A DNA stretch of 64,000 nt from Halichoerus grypus (GCF_964656455.1 NC_135715.1:38202603-38266602), one strand, 5' to 3'; shown: positions 12,771-24,255, counted from the first letter of the stretch. Notes: generated by a model from the letters alone, not told the origin. Made by a program: numbers and translations.

Positions 12771-14969
12771 AAATGAGAGGTTTTTATGGTTCTAGCTAAG
12801 ACTCAAGTTCAGAAATATGTTGTATCCAGACCCCAAACAGATAGTGAAAGTAAAAGATCTCCCTCACCTAAAGAAGTGAAGTGAGACCAAAGTAATAGAT
12901 TGAACAGCAAAGATATTCATGCCTAGTGGAAATGTTCAGCAGCAGAAGGTCTCTAAAAAAGTTCCAGAACATGGGGAGAACAATAGGATGGATATCACCA
13001 GGCAGAGAAAAGTCAACATGGTAACAAAGTAAATATGAGGTCACAGATAATAGGGGATTTTAAGCAGCAATATATCCTCAATTCTAATTAGCTTTGTACA
13101 ATCTGCAGTCATTTGTTTATGTTCCATATCTTGTGTTTTTCCTCCTTTCTACTAAGCTTATAATAAATAATAAGGGCTAAATAACCTCTAGATAGTTGTG
13201 TCTCTAGAATATGACATTCTGCCTTTAGAAAATGGATTAAACATGTATATACTTCTCTTTTTTAAAATCTTGCACCTTTTTACTAAATGTCATCTTGAGG
13301 CATACAAATGTTATCAAGACAAGTTTCTTTTGTCATTTCTGTTTCTAGTTGGCTATTGCTAGTGCAGCTGACTAAGAAGATTTAAGATTTTTTTCTGGAA
13401 AGTAAACTACACTACTTTTATTCTCCTTTATTTTTCCACTAAAAAGATGGCATTTTCTTTCTACTTCTCAACAGGCTACAAACATTATTTCTTTCTGTCT
13501 TCAAGAAAAGGGAAACTCTACATTTTTACTCATTAATGATTTAAGACCATTGTGTTAATAATCTATTGAAGTCTATGAGAAACAAAACAATAATACATTT
13601 TAGCAGAAGAAAAAAATAGAAAATAGGTATTTAGTGAGTGAGGCAGTGAAATAAATATGAGAGAGGAAATCTGAGTATAGGGGAGAAGAAAAAGAAGGGA
13701 ACTACATTAACAGCAGTATTTCCCAACTTGGGGGGCTTTGCTGTTCATAGAGAAGTTGCCCAAGAAATGAGAGGATCAGCTGCCAGGTGAGTAAATCTAG
13801 GACTCTTTCTGAGAACATGGTTCATGTGACCATTAACTGTGGGAGCCCTAGGAGACATCATTCACTAATGCACCATACCTCACTTGATCTGAGAATTTCC
13901 CACCACCTGCTCCCAGAACCTCTGCCAGTGACTCTCCATCAATGTCCAAAGAAGACCGCCCTCCAACTCCATCCATTAACTTGCTTATTTCCTGTCCTTT
14001 GGAAATGAAACCTATCTATGCCATGCTTAGATTCTGCTCTGTCTTCTTTTTATAATCAGATATGGACTCTATCCTTCTAATACCCAAAAGAGTCAAAAGC
14101 CTCAGGGGGAGGTAGGACTCTGTGGACAGTGGGCTGGTCTGAGGAAGAACCGATACTGGCTTTTGGAGGTAAGACAAACACAGTAGGTTAAAGGATACCT
14201 CATTGTATTCACACTTAAAAACAACAAGCAAACAACAATGGTGGAGCCTCCAGCTATTTTACCCACCTATTCTTAGTTATAAACATCATCTAGGACACTC
14301 AGGATTAATCAAATTACAGTTGGCTCCAGGAACTCAACCTGAAATACCCAGCAGCATTCACTGTCAATTTAATTGTCAGGTGGAGGGCAACAGAAAGTAT
14401 TTGCAGATCTAGCTATCTATGAACCGAAGACTTTTAAATCTTTGGCTTCTTTGGCTGAATGGAGGCAAGAGTAGGATTTGCTGCTGCCCTGGGGGAAGGG
14501 AAGGAGCTAGAAGGATTATTTTTCATATTGGTGCAATACCATAGAGGGGCATACCAACACTGTGCCTGACCTTTGCAGCTGTGTGTCTTAGGAAAAGACT
14601 TTTTTCCCCTGATGATCATGACAATTAAAACAGGGGCAAAAAATCAGTCAACAGTGTATAAGTTTGATTTGTGATTGTGTTTTTTACATGGAATGAGGGA
14701 AAAGGCACTGTCTTTCTTCTTTGGGACAGGTTCACAGAAATATCCCATATGGTTGTGCAAATAAAGCTTGTGCAGTATTCAGGAAAAAGTTTATTTGGTT
14801 TTCTGAACTTGGCTGTCAAATCAGATCCCACAGAATAACAATGTTAACATCAGCTCTAGCACTGCACATTCTTAGTTTTTGAAGTTCGGTGAAACCTGAT
14901 TTACAGGTGAATACTAGCCAGTAACTAAGAAAATCTTGAAAAAGAGGAATAACAATTTGCCATAGTTGA
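12771..14969. other. No gene or clear repeat recognised
   Basis: Over 2 kb without an assignable element. The part from about 13700 to 14830 is somewhat less AT-rich and holds several short frames (73, 71, 69, 61 and 68 codons) on both strands, none with a known motif. It may contain decayed retroviral or LINE sequence that I cannot identify. Confidence 0.35.
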
Positions 14970-15225
14970 CTTTAAAAGTCATTGTAAGTCATCATAATAA
15001 AAAATATAGTATAGTATCAGTGAAGAGATAGGCAAATAGGTATTTAGAATAGAATCTAGAAATAGGTCCAATTAAGATACAAATGAGGGAGGTAACATGA
15101 CAGTTAAAGGAAGGGCTAGATTATACAGGTAAATTAAATGGGTCAGCAGATGTTTCATTTGCAAGGAAATAAATTATATCCCTACTTTGCACAGTATTCC
15201 AAAATAAAATCAATATAGATTAAGT
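14970..15225 (+). mobile_element. Possible L1M ORF2 fragment
   Basis: Phrases such as 'gaaataggtccaattaagatac', 'gggtcagcagatgtttcat' and 'aaaataaaatcaatatagat' follow the order of a mid-ORF2 segment of old L1 elements. No open frame remains. Low-certainty call. Confidence 0.4.
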
Positions 15226-15239
15226 ATCTTAAGATAATA

Positions 15240-15420
15240 ACAGTGATAATTAATAGTACAATTATAGCTAATAATTTTTAGTTCACATTTTGCCTAGCAG
15301 TGTTACAAAGCATTGTTGCAATCTAGCCAGTTAATGTTCCAACCATCTTTATTTTACTGATAAGGGAACTAAAGTACAGAGAATCTAAATGATTGCTGAT
15401 AACTATGGAGCTAGAATTTT
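15240..15420 (-). mobile_element. MIR fragment, reverse orientation
   Basis: 'ttattttactgataaggga', 'actaaagtacagagaatct' and the preceding 'cctagcagtgttacaaagc' match the reversed MIR order (tttacagatgaggaaactgag, gcacagagaggtt). Confidence 0.65.
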
Positions 15421-15674
15421 GAAGCAGAGGAGATATTTTGCACTTGACAATTATTTTATTATAAATCCATAAAAATAACAAGAAAAATATGATATGAATA
15501 TTTTAATATCTTTAGTAGGAATAGATATTTTTCTGAATATTAGGATCCAAGAAATGTTGAATTTCTTTATTTCTCTAAATCAAAATTAATCTACTTGGAA
15601 TCTCTATTCAGAGGGATAGGAAATTCAGTTACTGGTTGGAGAGAAGACTTTTCCCAAAGTCTTAAAAGTGACAA

Positions 15675-16188
15675 TCTCTGTATTAGTTTCTATTACTATG
15701 TAACAAGTTACTACAAATGTAGCAATTTAAAAGAACACAGATTTCTTATCTCAGTTTCAATGGGTGAAAGGTCCAGGCATAGCTAAACCGTGTCCTTTGT
15801 TCAGGGTCTCCCCAGGCTGAAATCATGTTGGCTGGGCAGTATTATCTGGAACAGGGGTATACTCCAAGCTCATCCAGGCTGCTGGCAGAATTCAGTTGCT
15901 TGCTGCTGTAGAATCAAGGTCCCTATTTTCTTGCTGTCTGTCGACTGGGGTCACCTCAGCTCCTAGAGGATCCCCTAAGGTCCTAGCCATGTGGCCCTCT
16001 GACAACATCAGTATTGACCTGACTTCTGCAATGCCAGCAGGAAAATCTCTCATAGTCCAACAAGATTGTGTCTTAACTAATATAATGTTATCGCATAACA
16101 TTTTCCTCCAGGATGGTCCACAACAAAATCTAAATGAGGTTGATTTCTGGGCACTGGGCAATTTCATCTTTTGGTACTGTAACTCAAA
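15675..16188 (-). mobile_element. MLT1-type LTR, reverse orientation
   Basis: Reading plus, it shows 'tattagtttctattactatg', 'gtaacaagttactac', 'ggcatagctaaaccgtgtc', 'gttcagggtctccccaggct', 'ggcagaattcagttgcttg' and 'catgtggccctctga', the reversed order of an MLT1 LTR. The 119-codon frame (15896-16255) and the 102-codon frame on the other strand run through LTR and SINE sequence and are not genes. Confidence 0.75.
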
Positions 16189-16202
16189 ACTCATACACAA
16201 CC

Positions 16203-16611
16203 GGGGCGCCTGGGTGGCTCAGTCGTTAAGCGTCTGCCTTCTGCTCAGGTCATGATCCCAGAGTCCTGGGATTGAGCCCCGCATAGGGCTCCCCGCTCTG
16301 CGGGAGGCCTGCTTCTCCCTTTCCCATTCCCCCTGCTTGTGTTCCCTCTCTCGCTGTGTCTATCTGTCAAATAAATAAATAAAATCTTTATTTTTAAAGA
16401 TTTTATTCATTTGAGAGAGAGAATGAGAGAGAGAGAGAGCATGAGAGGGGGAGGGGTCAGAGGGAGAAGCAGACTCCCTGCTGAGCAGGGAGCCCGATGT
16501 GGGACTGGATCTCGGGACTCCGGGACCATGACCTGAGCCAAAGGCAGTTGTTTAACCAATTGAGCCACCCAGGTGCCCCAATAAATAAAATCTTAAAAAA
16601 AAAAAAAAAAC
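16203..16611 (+). mobile_element. Carnivore SINE, interrupted in its tail by a second SINE
   Basis: The body is 16203-16388 and the remaining tail 16595-16611. Target duplication: actcatacacaac (16189-16201) and actcatatacaac (16613-16625), one mismatch. The element received a reverse SINE (16389-16579) exactly in its AATAAAATCTT tail. Confidence 0.95.
16389..16579 (-). mobile_element. Carnivore SINE nested in the SINE tail, reverse orientation
   Basis: This full-length reversed SINE carries a 15-bp perfect target duplication aataaataaaatctt (16374-16388 and 16580-16594), a copy of the host SINE's own tail. It is therefore younger than its host. Confidence 0.96.
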
Positions 16612-16759
16612 TACTCATATACAACATAGAAAGTAAGAAAATGTAAACATTTAGATACCAACTTGAGGCAGCAAAGGGATAATACCTCTTGTTCTCTCTA
16701 GTTTTTGATAGAAATACAATCATAAACAAATAAACTCTAGATTATCTTTCCAGGTTATT

Positions 16760-18085
16760 AGGACATGTAACTAAAAACACTGAAATAAAGAGATCAAAGA
16801 ATGACTAAAGTAAAAGTATTAATTTGGTAAAAGACACCGTGAATAATATTGAAATATAAAAGATAGACCACTGGAAAAAAATATTGCTAATGTACATGAC
16901 AGAGAAATACAAAGAACAATTTTAAATTAATGTAAACAGCTCCTATAAATTAATAAGCAAAATAACTCAATTGAAAAATAGTAAAGGTTTTGAACAAATA
17001 ACTTACAGAATAGAAAATATGAAAAGAGAATAAACATATTGTAAGATGTCTAGCATTACCAGAAGTCGGGAAAATGCAAATTAAACCAGTAATGAAATAT
17101 CATTTGTTACTGTCGCACTGAAAGGTATAGAAGAATAAATATCCTTACCCATTGTTGGTGGTACTGTAGATTATAGAAATTTTAGAAAGTAATCTGACAG
17201 TATTTATTAAAATTTAAAACATATGTACTTTTAGAACCAGCATTTTTCTTCTGTGAAATTTCTCTACAGATATGAAAGCATCAATAATTGAGAAACATAA
17301 GAATGACTGCAATTAATATAAAAATTCTAGTAACAATGTTGACACCTGAGTACAGATCTTCCTCAACTTAACAGTTGCGTTATGTCCTGATAAACTCATC
17401 ATAAGTTGAAAAAAATCGTAATTTGAAAAGGCATTTAATACACCTAATCTACTGAACATCATAACTTGGCCTAGCCTACATTAAACATGCTGAGACCACT
17501 TACATTATCCTACAGTTGGGCAAAAATCACTTAATGCAATATGAATAGCTCATGTAATTTATCAAATACTGTATTGAAGGTGAAGAATAGGTTGTATGGG
17601 TGCAGGATGATACTAAATATATTAGTTGTTTACCCTGGTGATCACATGGCTGAATGCACCTGTGCGTGCTGCCCCTGCTCAGCATCATGAGAGACTACCT
17701 TATCACATATTGTGAGCCCAGGAAAAGATCAAAATTCAAAATTGGAAGTACAATTTCTACTGAGTGCATATCACTTTCACACAATAACAAAGTCAAAAAA
17801 TCATAAGTCATACCATTGTGGGACAGGAACAGTCTGTATCGAAAAATGGTTGCATATGCTCTGAATTCATTTTATAGAAAACCATAAACTAATAAAAAAT
17901 GACAAATTAAATGTTTAATATATATCAGTGTGGAAGGATGTCCATGGCATATTTTTCTGTGGAAACAATTAAGTTAAAATACTTTAAATATAATCTCATA
18001 TTTTTGAAAATGAAACAAATCAAATGAAAGAAAAATTTTAATATGTATATATTTGAACAAAGGTACCATTTAGAGAGATAGAGTA
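16760..18085 (+). mobile_element. Old L1M ORF2/3' end, split by a DNA transposon
   Basis: The left part (to 17350) follows L1 ORF2 C-terminal order: 'aatgcaaattaaaccagtaatg', 'acccattgttggtggtactg', then 'tttctctacagatatgaaa'. The right part (from 17839) continues with 'gtgtggaaggatgtccatgg' and 'aaatgaaacaaatc'. The Tigger-like element at 17353-17836 sits between them at a TA. All frames are broken. Confidence 0.72.
17353..17836. mobile_element. Tigger-like (pogo/Tc1-mariner class) non-autonomous DNA transposon
   Basis: The ends are inverted-repeat-like: cagatcttcctcaactta at the left, and the reverse complement of the right end begins cagactgttcctgtccca. It is flanked by TA at 17351-17352 and 17837-17838. 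Inner words ('ataagttgaaaaaaatcgtaa', 'taatacacctaatctactga', 'cagttgggcaaaaatc', 'aaatcataagtcataccat') match a well-known ~500-bp mammalian MITE. No transposase remains. Confidence 0.78.
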
Positions 18086-19039
18086 AATACTAAAAACATA
18101 ATTTTTGTTCTATTTCTCTATATCCAATCAATATAAGTGCTTTTAATTTTTTGCAGGAATATATTACTACCATCTAAATGTCATTTATCAGTAGATGGAT
18201 ATGACCTTGATGGAGAAAAATGTTTTACACTATATCACTCCTCATCTTTACCATACTTGCTCTTGGAACTCTAATTCCCATAGCGTTTTGCTTTTCTGTT
18301 CTGCACAAAACAGCTTTCTGACCACGATGCTATTGGCTCTAAGTCACGTAAGACTATTTCTACATTTCCAACTTTATATGTTACTTTTGTTTGTTTATTG
18401 CTTTCTATTAAGTAAGTATTAACTATTTCACAGACTATTGGTTTTCGAAAAAGATATACTAAAATATATTGGAAAAGAGAGATGAGACCACTCTATGTTG
18501 AATAATTATTTTTTGCCACAAAACTTGCTAATTGCTTTCAATGTCCACAAACTTGAAATGTATTCATAAAAATTCTTATTTGTAGAGTGGCAAGCAGACA
18601 CATACAAGAGGAAGGCTAATACAAATAGGGACAAAAACCAGAGTAAATGAATTTAATTCAAAATAGAGTTAAGAGGGAGATCCAGAAGCAACATGAAGGG
18701 CCCCAAATCTCTGCTTATTCTTCCACATGTTAAATTGTTCATTTTCCCTCTAGCAGACTGTTCCTATTGTTTTCTTAAGTAGGCCTGAAATAAGACGTGA
18801 CTGTGATGCCATTATGATTCTGAAAGCGGTGTATAGCATTGTGCCTTACAGAAACAAGTAAATAATGTTACACATTTCAGTCTTTTTCACAGTCAGCTAA
18901 AAAAAAAATCTAGTTTATTTTTCCTTGACACATTTTATTCCCATTCATAAAATTCTTATTGGTGTTCTTTAGCTTTCAACACCGTATTATCATGAATGTA
19001 AATTTGACAGTTAGATCATTTTTTTCATTTGTTCTTTCA
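18086..19039. other. Unassigned AT-rich sequence
   Basis: No repeat or coding signal is recognised. The 75-codon frame at 18195-18422 is without motifs. Confidence 0.4.
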
Positions 19040-19634
19040 TACTGTCTTAGTTTATTTGGACAGCCATAGCAAAATACCATAGACTGGTTGGCTTACATAA
19101 AAGAAATTTATTTTATCACAGTTCCGGAGCCTGGGGAGTCTAAGGACAAGGTTCAATAGGTTTGGTTTCTGGTGAGGCCTCTCTTCTAGCTTTGGACAGT
19201 CACCTTCTTGCTGTTTCCTCACATGGCCTTTCCTCAGATCTCTTCCTCGTCCTCTTCTTTTTTTTTTTTTTTTTTTTTTTGTTTATTTTAAGATTTTATT
19301 TATTTATTTGAAAGAGAGAGAAAAAAGAGAGAGAGAGAGAGTGCACAAGTGGGGAGTAGGAGGGGCAGAGGGAGAGGGAGAAGCAGACTCCCTGCTAAGC
19401 AGGGAGCCCAGGACACTGGGATCATGACCTGAGCCAAAGGCAGATGCTTAACCAACTGAGATACCCAGGCACCCTCTCTTCCTCTTCTTATAATCCACCA
19501 ATCCTATCGGATTAGGACCCCACCCTTTTGACTTCATATAATCTTAATCACTTCCTAAAAGCCTGATCCCCAAATATTAGAGATTAGGACTTCAACATAT
19601 GAGTTTGGGGACACAATTCAGTCCATAGAACATA
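19040..19634 (-). mobile_element. MLT1 LTR, reverse orientation, split by a SINE
   Basis: The left part has 'gtcttagtttatttggacag', 'caaaataccatagactgg', 'atcacagttccggagcctgg' and 'ctcacatggcctttcctc'. The right part, from 19475, has 'tataatccaccaatcctatc', 'gattaggaccccaccc' and 'aggacttcaacatatgag'. The reversed SINE at 19258-19474 separates the halves. Confidence 0.88.
19258..19474 (-). mobile_element. Carnivore SINE inside an MLT1 LTR
   Basis: A long T run opens the element and '...gatacccaggcaccc' closes it. The sequence cctcttctt occurs on both sides (19251-19259, 19481-19489) and fits a short target duplication. The interrupted LTR proves it is the younger insertion. Confidence 0.95.
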
Positions 19635-19639
19635 CCAAT

Positions 19640-20090
19640 GTTTATTATTTCATTTAGTTATTTCAAAGCAATTTCTAAATATCTATTACAAACAGGGAGA
19701 GTGGAGGATACAGTGGTATACACAATTATACTATACACAGGATATATTAATTTATGTAATTATACTATAATGCAGGCACTATATGTGAGTGTATTTATTC
19801 ACTCATGGATTTATTCTTTTAGTAAACCTTTTAGAAGGTTATTCTAGCCACTATGAAACATAAAAGCCCAGAATATTAAGTAAATAATTTTAATTCCTGA
19901 AATTTGGGGAAAATTTAAGATATTTCTGTTGTCATATCAAATAACTAGTCACTAATATTTTTGATCATCTGCTCTATACCCAACATTCTCAGATCTGTTT
20001 TGGAAAATAAAAATGGTAGCATATAATGTAGACCTTGCCATTAAAGGAACAGTATGTTCATAAATCTCTAATATTACTGGGAATAATTAC
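19640..20090. other. Unassigned AT-rich sequence
   Basis: Nothing is recognised between the two LTR-derived regions. Confidence 0.4.
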
Positions 20091-20092
20091 TA

Positions 20093-20655
20093 TCTCAGTT
20101 ATCTATAGGCCACCACAATGCTGTATAATAAATGATCACAAGACTTCCATGGCAATAGACAATTATTTTTACTCATGAATCTACATGTTAGCAGCTGGGC
20201 AGCTCTCCTGACTAAGTTGGGCTCACTAGAGGCCATCCTTGCATCTCTGGTCAGCTGTCTAACTATTCAGTTCTACTGATCTTGGGTGGAGTTGCATGTC
20301 TAGGCTGGTGTCAGCTAGAAAAACTGAACTGACTTGATTCTGCTTGATACATCTCCTTGCGAAAGAGAGCCAGGCTTGGTCTTGGGATGAAAGTAGAAGA
20401 GCAAGAGAAAGAGAGGAATCATGCAAGACCTCTTAATGGAGTCTCAGCACTGGAACGGCATCATTACCTAATAGTCTATTATGTAAAACAAGTTACAAGG
20501 CCAGTCTAGAGCCCAGGGGTTAAAAAAAAAAAAAAAAACATGCATCAATTGAAATAAAGAACTAAAAAATCACATTGCCAAGTGTGTAGATAGTAGCATG
20601 GGTTGGTAAGTGGCTGAAGAATTGGGGCCATTTTTGCAGTCAGTCTGCCACACTC
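20093..20655 (-). mobile_element. MLT1-like (MaLR) LTR, reverse orientation
   Basis: 'caatgctgtataataaatga', 'ttgggctcactagaggccat', 'gtcagctgtctaactattc', 'caagttacaaggccagtc' and the end words 'ggctgaagaattggggccat' and 'cagtctgccacac' give the reversed order of an old MaLR-related LTR. An A run at 20522-20538 lies inside. Subfamily not assigned. Confidence 0.65.
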
Positions 20656-20659
20656 ACAT

Positions 20660-21353
20660 GCATAAAAATTGGGGGGGAAAGTAAACTTTAATTGCTAATC
20701 ACTTTAATAGAAAAGAGAAACTACCAAATGAATCCAGAAAGGTGCCCAAGTTAGTGGGTCACAGATACTAAAATAAACTAAGTCAAGAGACCTGTTTAGA
20801 ACTTGAAGTGTCCTATTGTGAGGAATGGATGGAAGCAGTTTCAGATTAGATGCCCTTCCCCCCATGCACATGCACACAGTTCCATGTCTCTTAATTATCA
20901 TCATACAGTCCCTAACCGTTGGTTGTTCTACTCAAGTATACTATGACAAATGTAATATTTATAATTAGATGTAACCTTTATGTTTTTCTTTCTCTTCTCA
21001 ACTGAAACCACAGTTCCATTTCCCATTATCCCCACCCTAGTCAAATCTACCATCATCTCTTGCCTGTACTTGCCTCCTGACTTTGAGTACAATTCACTAC
21101 ACTGGAGCCAGGGCAAATTTAAACATACACATGCACATACAATTAAAGTGTTGTCTACTGCACTTTAATATGTACTATCGTTAACATGGACTACATTTTC
21201 TCTGATTGGTCAACACATTCCTCTGATGAAGAATTATCAACTTTGTCACAATTGTTCTGTTCAGAAAAATAAGCTCATTTAACTCTATGTCATCACTAAA
21301 ATCTACGACTTTTCTTCAAAAAGCTATTCATTGTGCAACTGTAGTTTAACTTT
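20660..21353. other. Unassigned sequence
   Basis: Nothing is recognised. Overlapping 62- to 66-codon frames on both strands have no family features. Confidence 0.4.
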
Positions 21354-21366
21354 AAAAAGAAATTTT

Positions 21367-21411
21367 AAATGTATGGTGATTAACATAACATAATAAAATA
21401 AAATTTAAAAA
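21367..21411 (+). mobile_element. Extremely 5'-truncated young L1 (about 45 bp) with target duplication
   Basis: The insert holds the last bases of the carnivore L1 3'UTR (gtatggtgattaacataaca) plus a mixed A-rich tail. It is bounded by perfect 13-bp repeats aaaaagaaatttt at 21354-21366 and 21412-21424. Confidence 0.8.
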
Positions 21412-21424
21412 AAAAAGAAATTTT

Positions 21425-22245
21425 GGTATAAACCAGGAAAAGCTCTGGATTGAACTTTCTCCAGACTATGCTATGCTCTCTTTCTTAAAGTTGTGTATCT
21501 ATCAGGGCTCCCTTCTTTGATGTAGTTTATTTGTGTATTATTCTCTATTGAGGAATTTACTGTTTTTATTATCTAATATTATCTTTTTGTCTTATTTAAC
21601 AAATTTACATCTTAATTAGTATGCCCGTAGAGAAAATCCCTTAAGTGCCCCTTCTTTAATTTTCATGTATAGTGTTTTAGTATTTGGCACAGAATCCATA
21701 TCTATAGAAGATTATTGCCTCTCATTAGCAAATTATCTTTTCTCCTCTTTGCTTCCTATGGTTTTATAAAATATAGAAGGTTGTTTTCATATATACTTAT
21801 AAACCTCTCCAGAACTATTTACATTTATGTAATTTGAAATTTCACTTCCCAACTTGAAACCTAGGACCTAGAATTTAATCTCTAGTCTATGGCTTGCTGT
21901 TATCCCTTTAGTGAACATTAAACATGGTGACAGAGGAGGCAGAAGTGTGGTGCAGTCAGTTCCACATAAAACTGCATGTTGAGTGTTTGGCTGGAGAGGG
22001 GTAATCTCTATGGAAGTTCTTCCTTAGCATTTTAAAGCACCGTGTTTTATCTGGCTTGAGAAAGGAAGAATTTAAATTTGTTTTTTTAAGGTTTTATGTG
22101 TTCAGTATGTCAAAACAGTTTTTCTAGAGTTAAATTCTTTTTATAATGAAGTCAAGCTTTTATTAGTAAAAACATAATAACTTCCTAGGGATTATTTTAA
22201 ATGTATTTTATGATGTGATTTTGTGATTAATTATCAGGGACTCTG
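21425..22245. other. Unassigned sequence
   Basis: No element or exon is recognised up to the hairpin at 22246. Confidence 0.4.
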
Positions 22246-22286
22246 TGAATTAACTGCCTGTGATTTTGAGACAGGCAGTTAATTCA
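22246..22286. repeat. Perfect 16-bp inverted repeat with 9-nt loop
   Basis: tgaattaactgcctgt (22246-22261) is the exact reverse complement of acaggcagttaattca (22271-22286). The loop is 22262-22270. No poly-U tract or known RNA family is associated. No T run follows, so this is not a Pol III terminator. Confidence 0.95.
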
Positions 22287-22625
22287 AACACACATTGATT
22301 CTAAACAATCTTATATTTACACATGATAAACCCCTTGTTACAGTCAGTCTTGTTTACATTAGCTAAGTGAATGAAAAGAAAGGAATTTGAATATTGAAAT
22401 ACTAAAAAGTGAACCCCCACAAATAATAACCTGTATTGACATGTAAAGAATAGCTCTTTAAAGTGGCAATTTATTTGTAGTTCTCTTGTACACTTCTGCC
22501 AAAACTCAGTATTTAAAAAAAGAAAGAGAAGATTTAAATAGTTACCCAACCCTAAAAAAAGTCTTCCAATAGTTTCATAGGGCTTTTATCAGTTAAAATG
22601 AAAAAAAAAAATTATACAACCATTT

Positions 22626-23192
22626 CTTTTTTTAAATTTTTATTTATTATTATTATTTTTTTGATGTAGTGTTCCATGGTTCATTGTTTGTGTATAACAC
22701 CTAGTGCTCCATGCAATACGTGCCCTCCTTAATACCCATCTCTGGGCTAACCCATTCCCCCACCCTCCTCCCCTCTAAAACCCTCAGTTTGTTTCTCAGA
22801 GTCCATAGTCTCTCATGGTTTGTCTCCCCCTCCAATTCCCCCCCCTTCATTTTTCCCTTCCTACTATCTTCTTTTTTTTTTTTTTAACATATAATGTATT
22901 ATTTGTTTCAGAGGTACAGATCTGTGATTCATCAGTCTTACACAATTCACAACACTCACCATAGCACATACCCTCCACAATGTCTATCACCCAGCCACCC
23001 CCTCCCTCCTGCCCCCACCACTCCAGCAACCCTCGGTTTGTTTCCTGAGATTAAGAATTCCTCATATCAGTGAGATCATATGATACTTGTCTTTCTCTGA
23101 TTGACTTATTTCGCTTAACATAATGCGCTCTAGTTCTATCCACATCGTTGCAAATGGCAAGATTTCGGGTTTTTTGATGGCTGCATAATATT

Positions 23193-23233
<41 letters not shown>

Positions 23234-23407
23234 CACATCTTCTTTATTCATTCATTTGTTGATGGACATCTTGGCTCTTTCCATAGTTGCTACCCTATGA
23301 CCCAACAATTGCACCACTGGGTATTTACCCCAAAGGTACAAATGTAGTGATCCGAAGGGGTACGCACACCCCAATGTTTAGAGTAGCAATGTCCAGAATA
23401 GCCAAAC
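22626..23407 (-). mobile_element. Young carnivore LINE-1 3' end with 5' inversion
   Basis: 22626 to about 23288 is the reversed L1 3' end: poly-T, the reversed tail, the 3'UTR and the last part of ORF2 including 'gatggctgcataatattcc'. From about 23289 to 23407 the next upstream ORF2 segment ('ctatgacccaacaattgcac', 'tgggtatttacccc', 'aatagccaaactat') runs in the opposite, plus, direction. This is the layout left by twin priming. Target copies tatacaaccattt lie at 22613-22625 and 23408-23420. A TG repeat (23195-23231) interrupts it. Confidence 0.92.
23195..23231. repeat. (TG)n microsatellite inside L1
   Basis: About 18 TG units lie at the position where L1 ORF2 normally carries a short TATA/CACA stretch. 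Likely polymorphic in length. Confidence 0.97.
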
Positions 23408-23420
23408 TATACAACCATTT

Positions 23421-23616
23421 TTTTTTTTAAGATTTTATTTATTTATTTGACACAGAGAGAGACAGTGAGAGAGGGAACACAAGCAGGGGAGTGGGAAAGG
23501 GAGAAGCAGGCTTTCTGCCGAGCAGGGAGCCCGACGCGGAGCTTGATCCCAGGACCCTGAGATCATGACCTGAGCCGAAGGCAGTTGCTTAACCAACTGA
23601 ACCACCCAGGTGCCCC
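23421..23616 (-). mobile_element. Carnivore SINE inserted at the same target as the L1
   Basis: Full reversed SINE from the T run to '...acccaggtgcccc'. It is preceded by tatacaaccat (23408-23418) and followed by tatacaaccat (23617-23627), so one target sequence is now present three times around two elements. Confidence 0.96.
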
Positions 23617-23629
23617 TATACAACCATCT

Positions 23630-24255
23630 CTATCTATAACAAAGATAAACCATGTCTTAAATATATATAGTCATTATTAAGATTTGTGTTCAAAGGAAAG
23701 CTAAACCTTCAAATGGTAATCTATTGCATCATTTGCCCTCTCTATATAAAACTAAACAAGAAATCAAAATAAGATAAAATAAATAAAATCTAAAAGAATT
23801 TTCCCTATTTTCCACAAAAGGAAATTACCTTGTTAGAGATTTCTACACATTTCTCTATGTAATCAGCCTGAGGAACTGCTAATAATAAAGGGGATAATGG
23901 AAATGACAGTCAGACAATGAAAATAATACTAGAATCTTGTGAACTTTTTTTTGTCCCACTCAGTATCAATAAAGTATGATACTATGTCCTGTGATCTTTA
24001 TAATGTCATTAAGTTGTTATAAGCTTGCTACCGTTCTAGTTTGGCTTTACCCACAGCATGAGTGACATATGTATATATGATACTTCTGATATTTAAGGTC
24101 AATGTATATACTTTGGCTCTCTTTCTCCAAAATCTGTTACAGTGTTCTTTACATGTCCTAAATTCTTCACTAATTCTATACAAGTTAGGAATTGGTTACT
24201 TTATTATAATTTTTACAATTATTACTTCAGAAAACACTGTTTAATTACTGTCCAC
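23630..24255. other. AT-rich sequence, nothing recognised
   Basis: No repeat family or coding signal is seen. Confidence 0.4.

Noticed and set aside
15896..16255. 119-codon plus frame and 102-codon minus frame over the same stretch
   Set aside because: Lie in a reversed MLT1 LTR and run into a SINE; no viral or cellular protein similarity.
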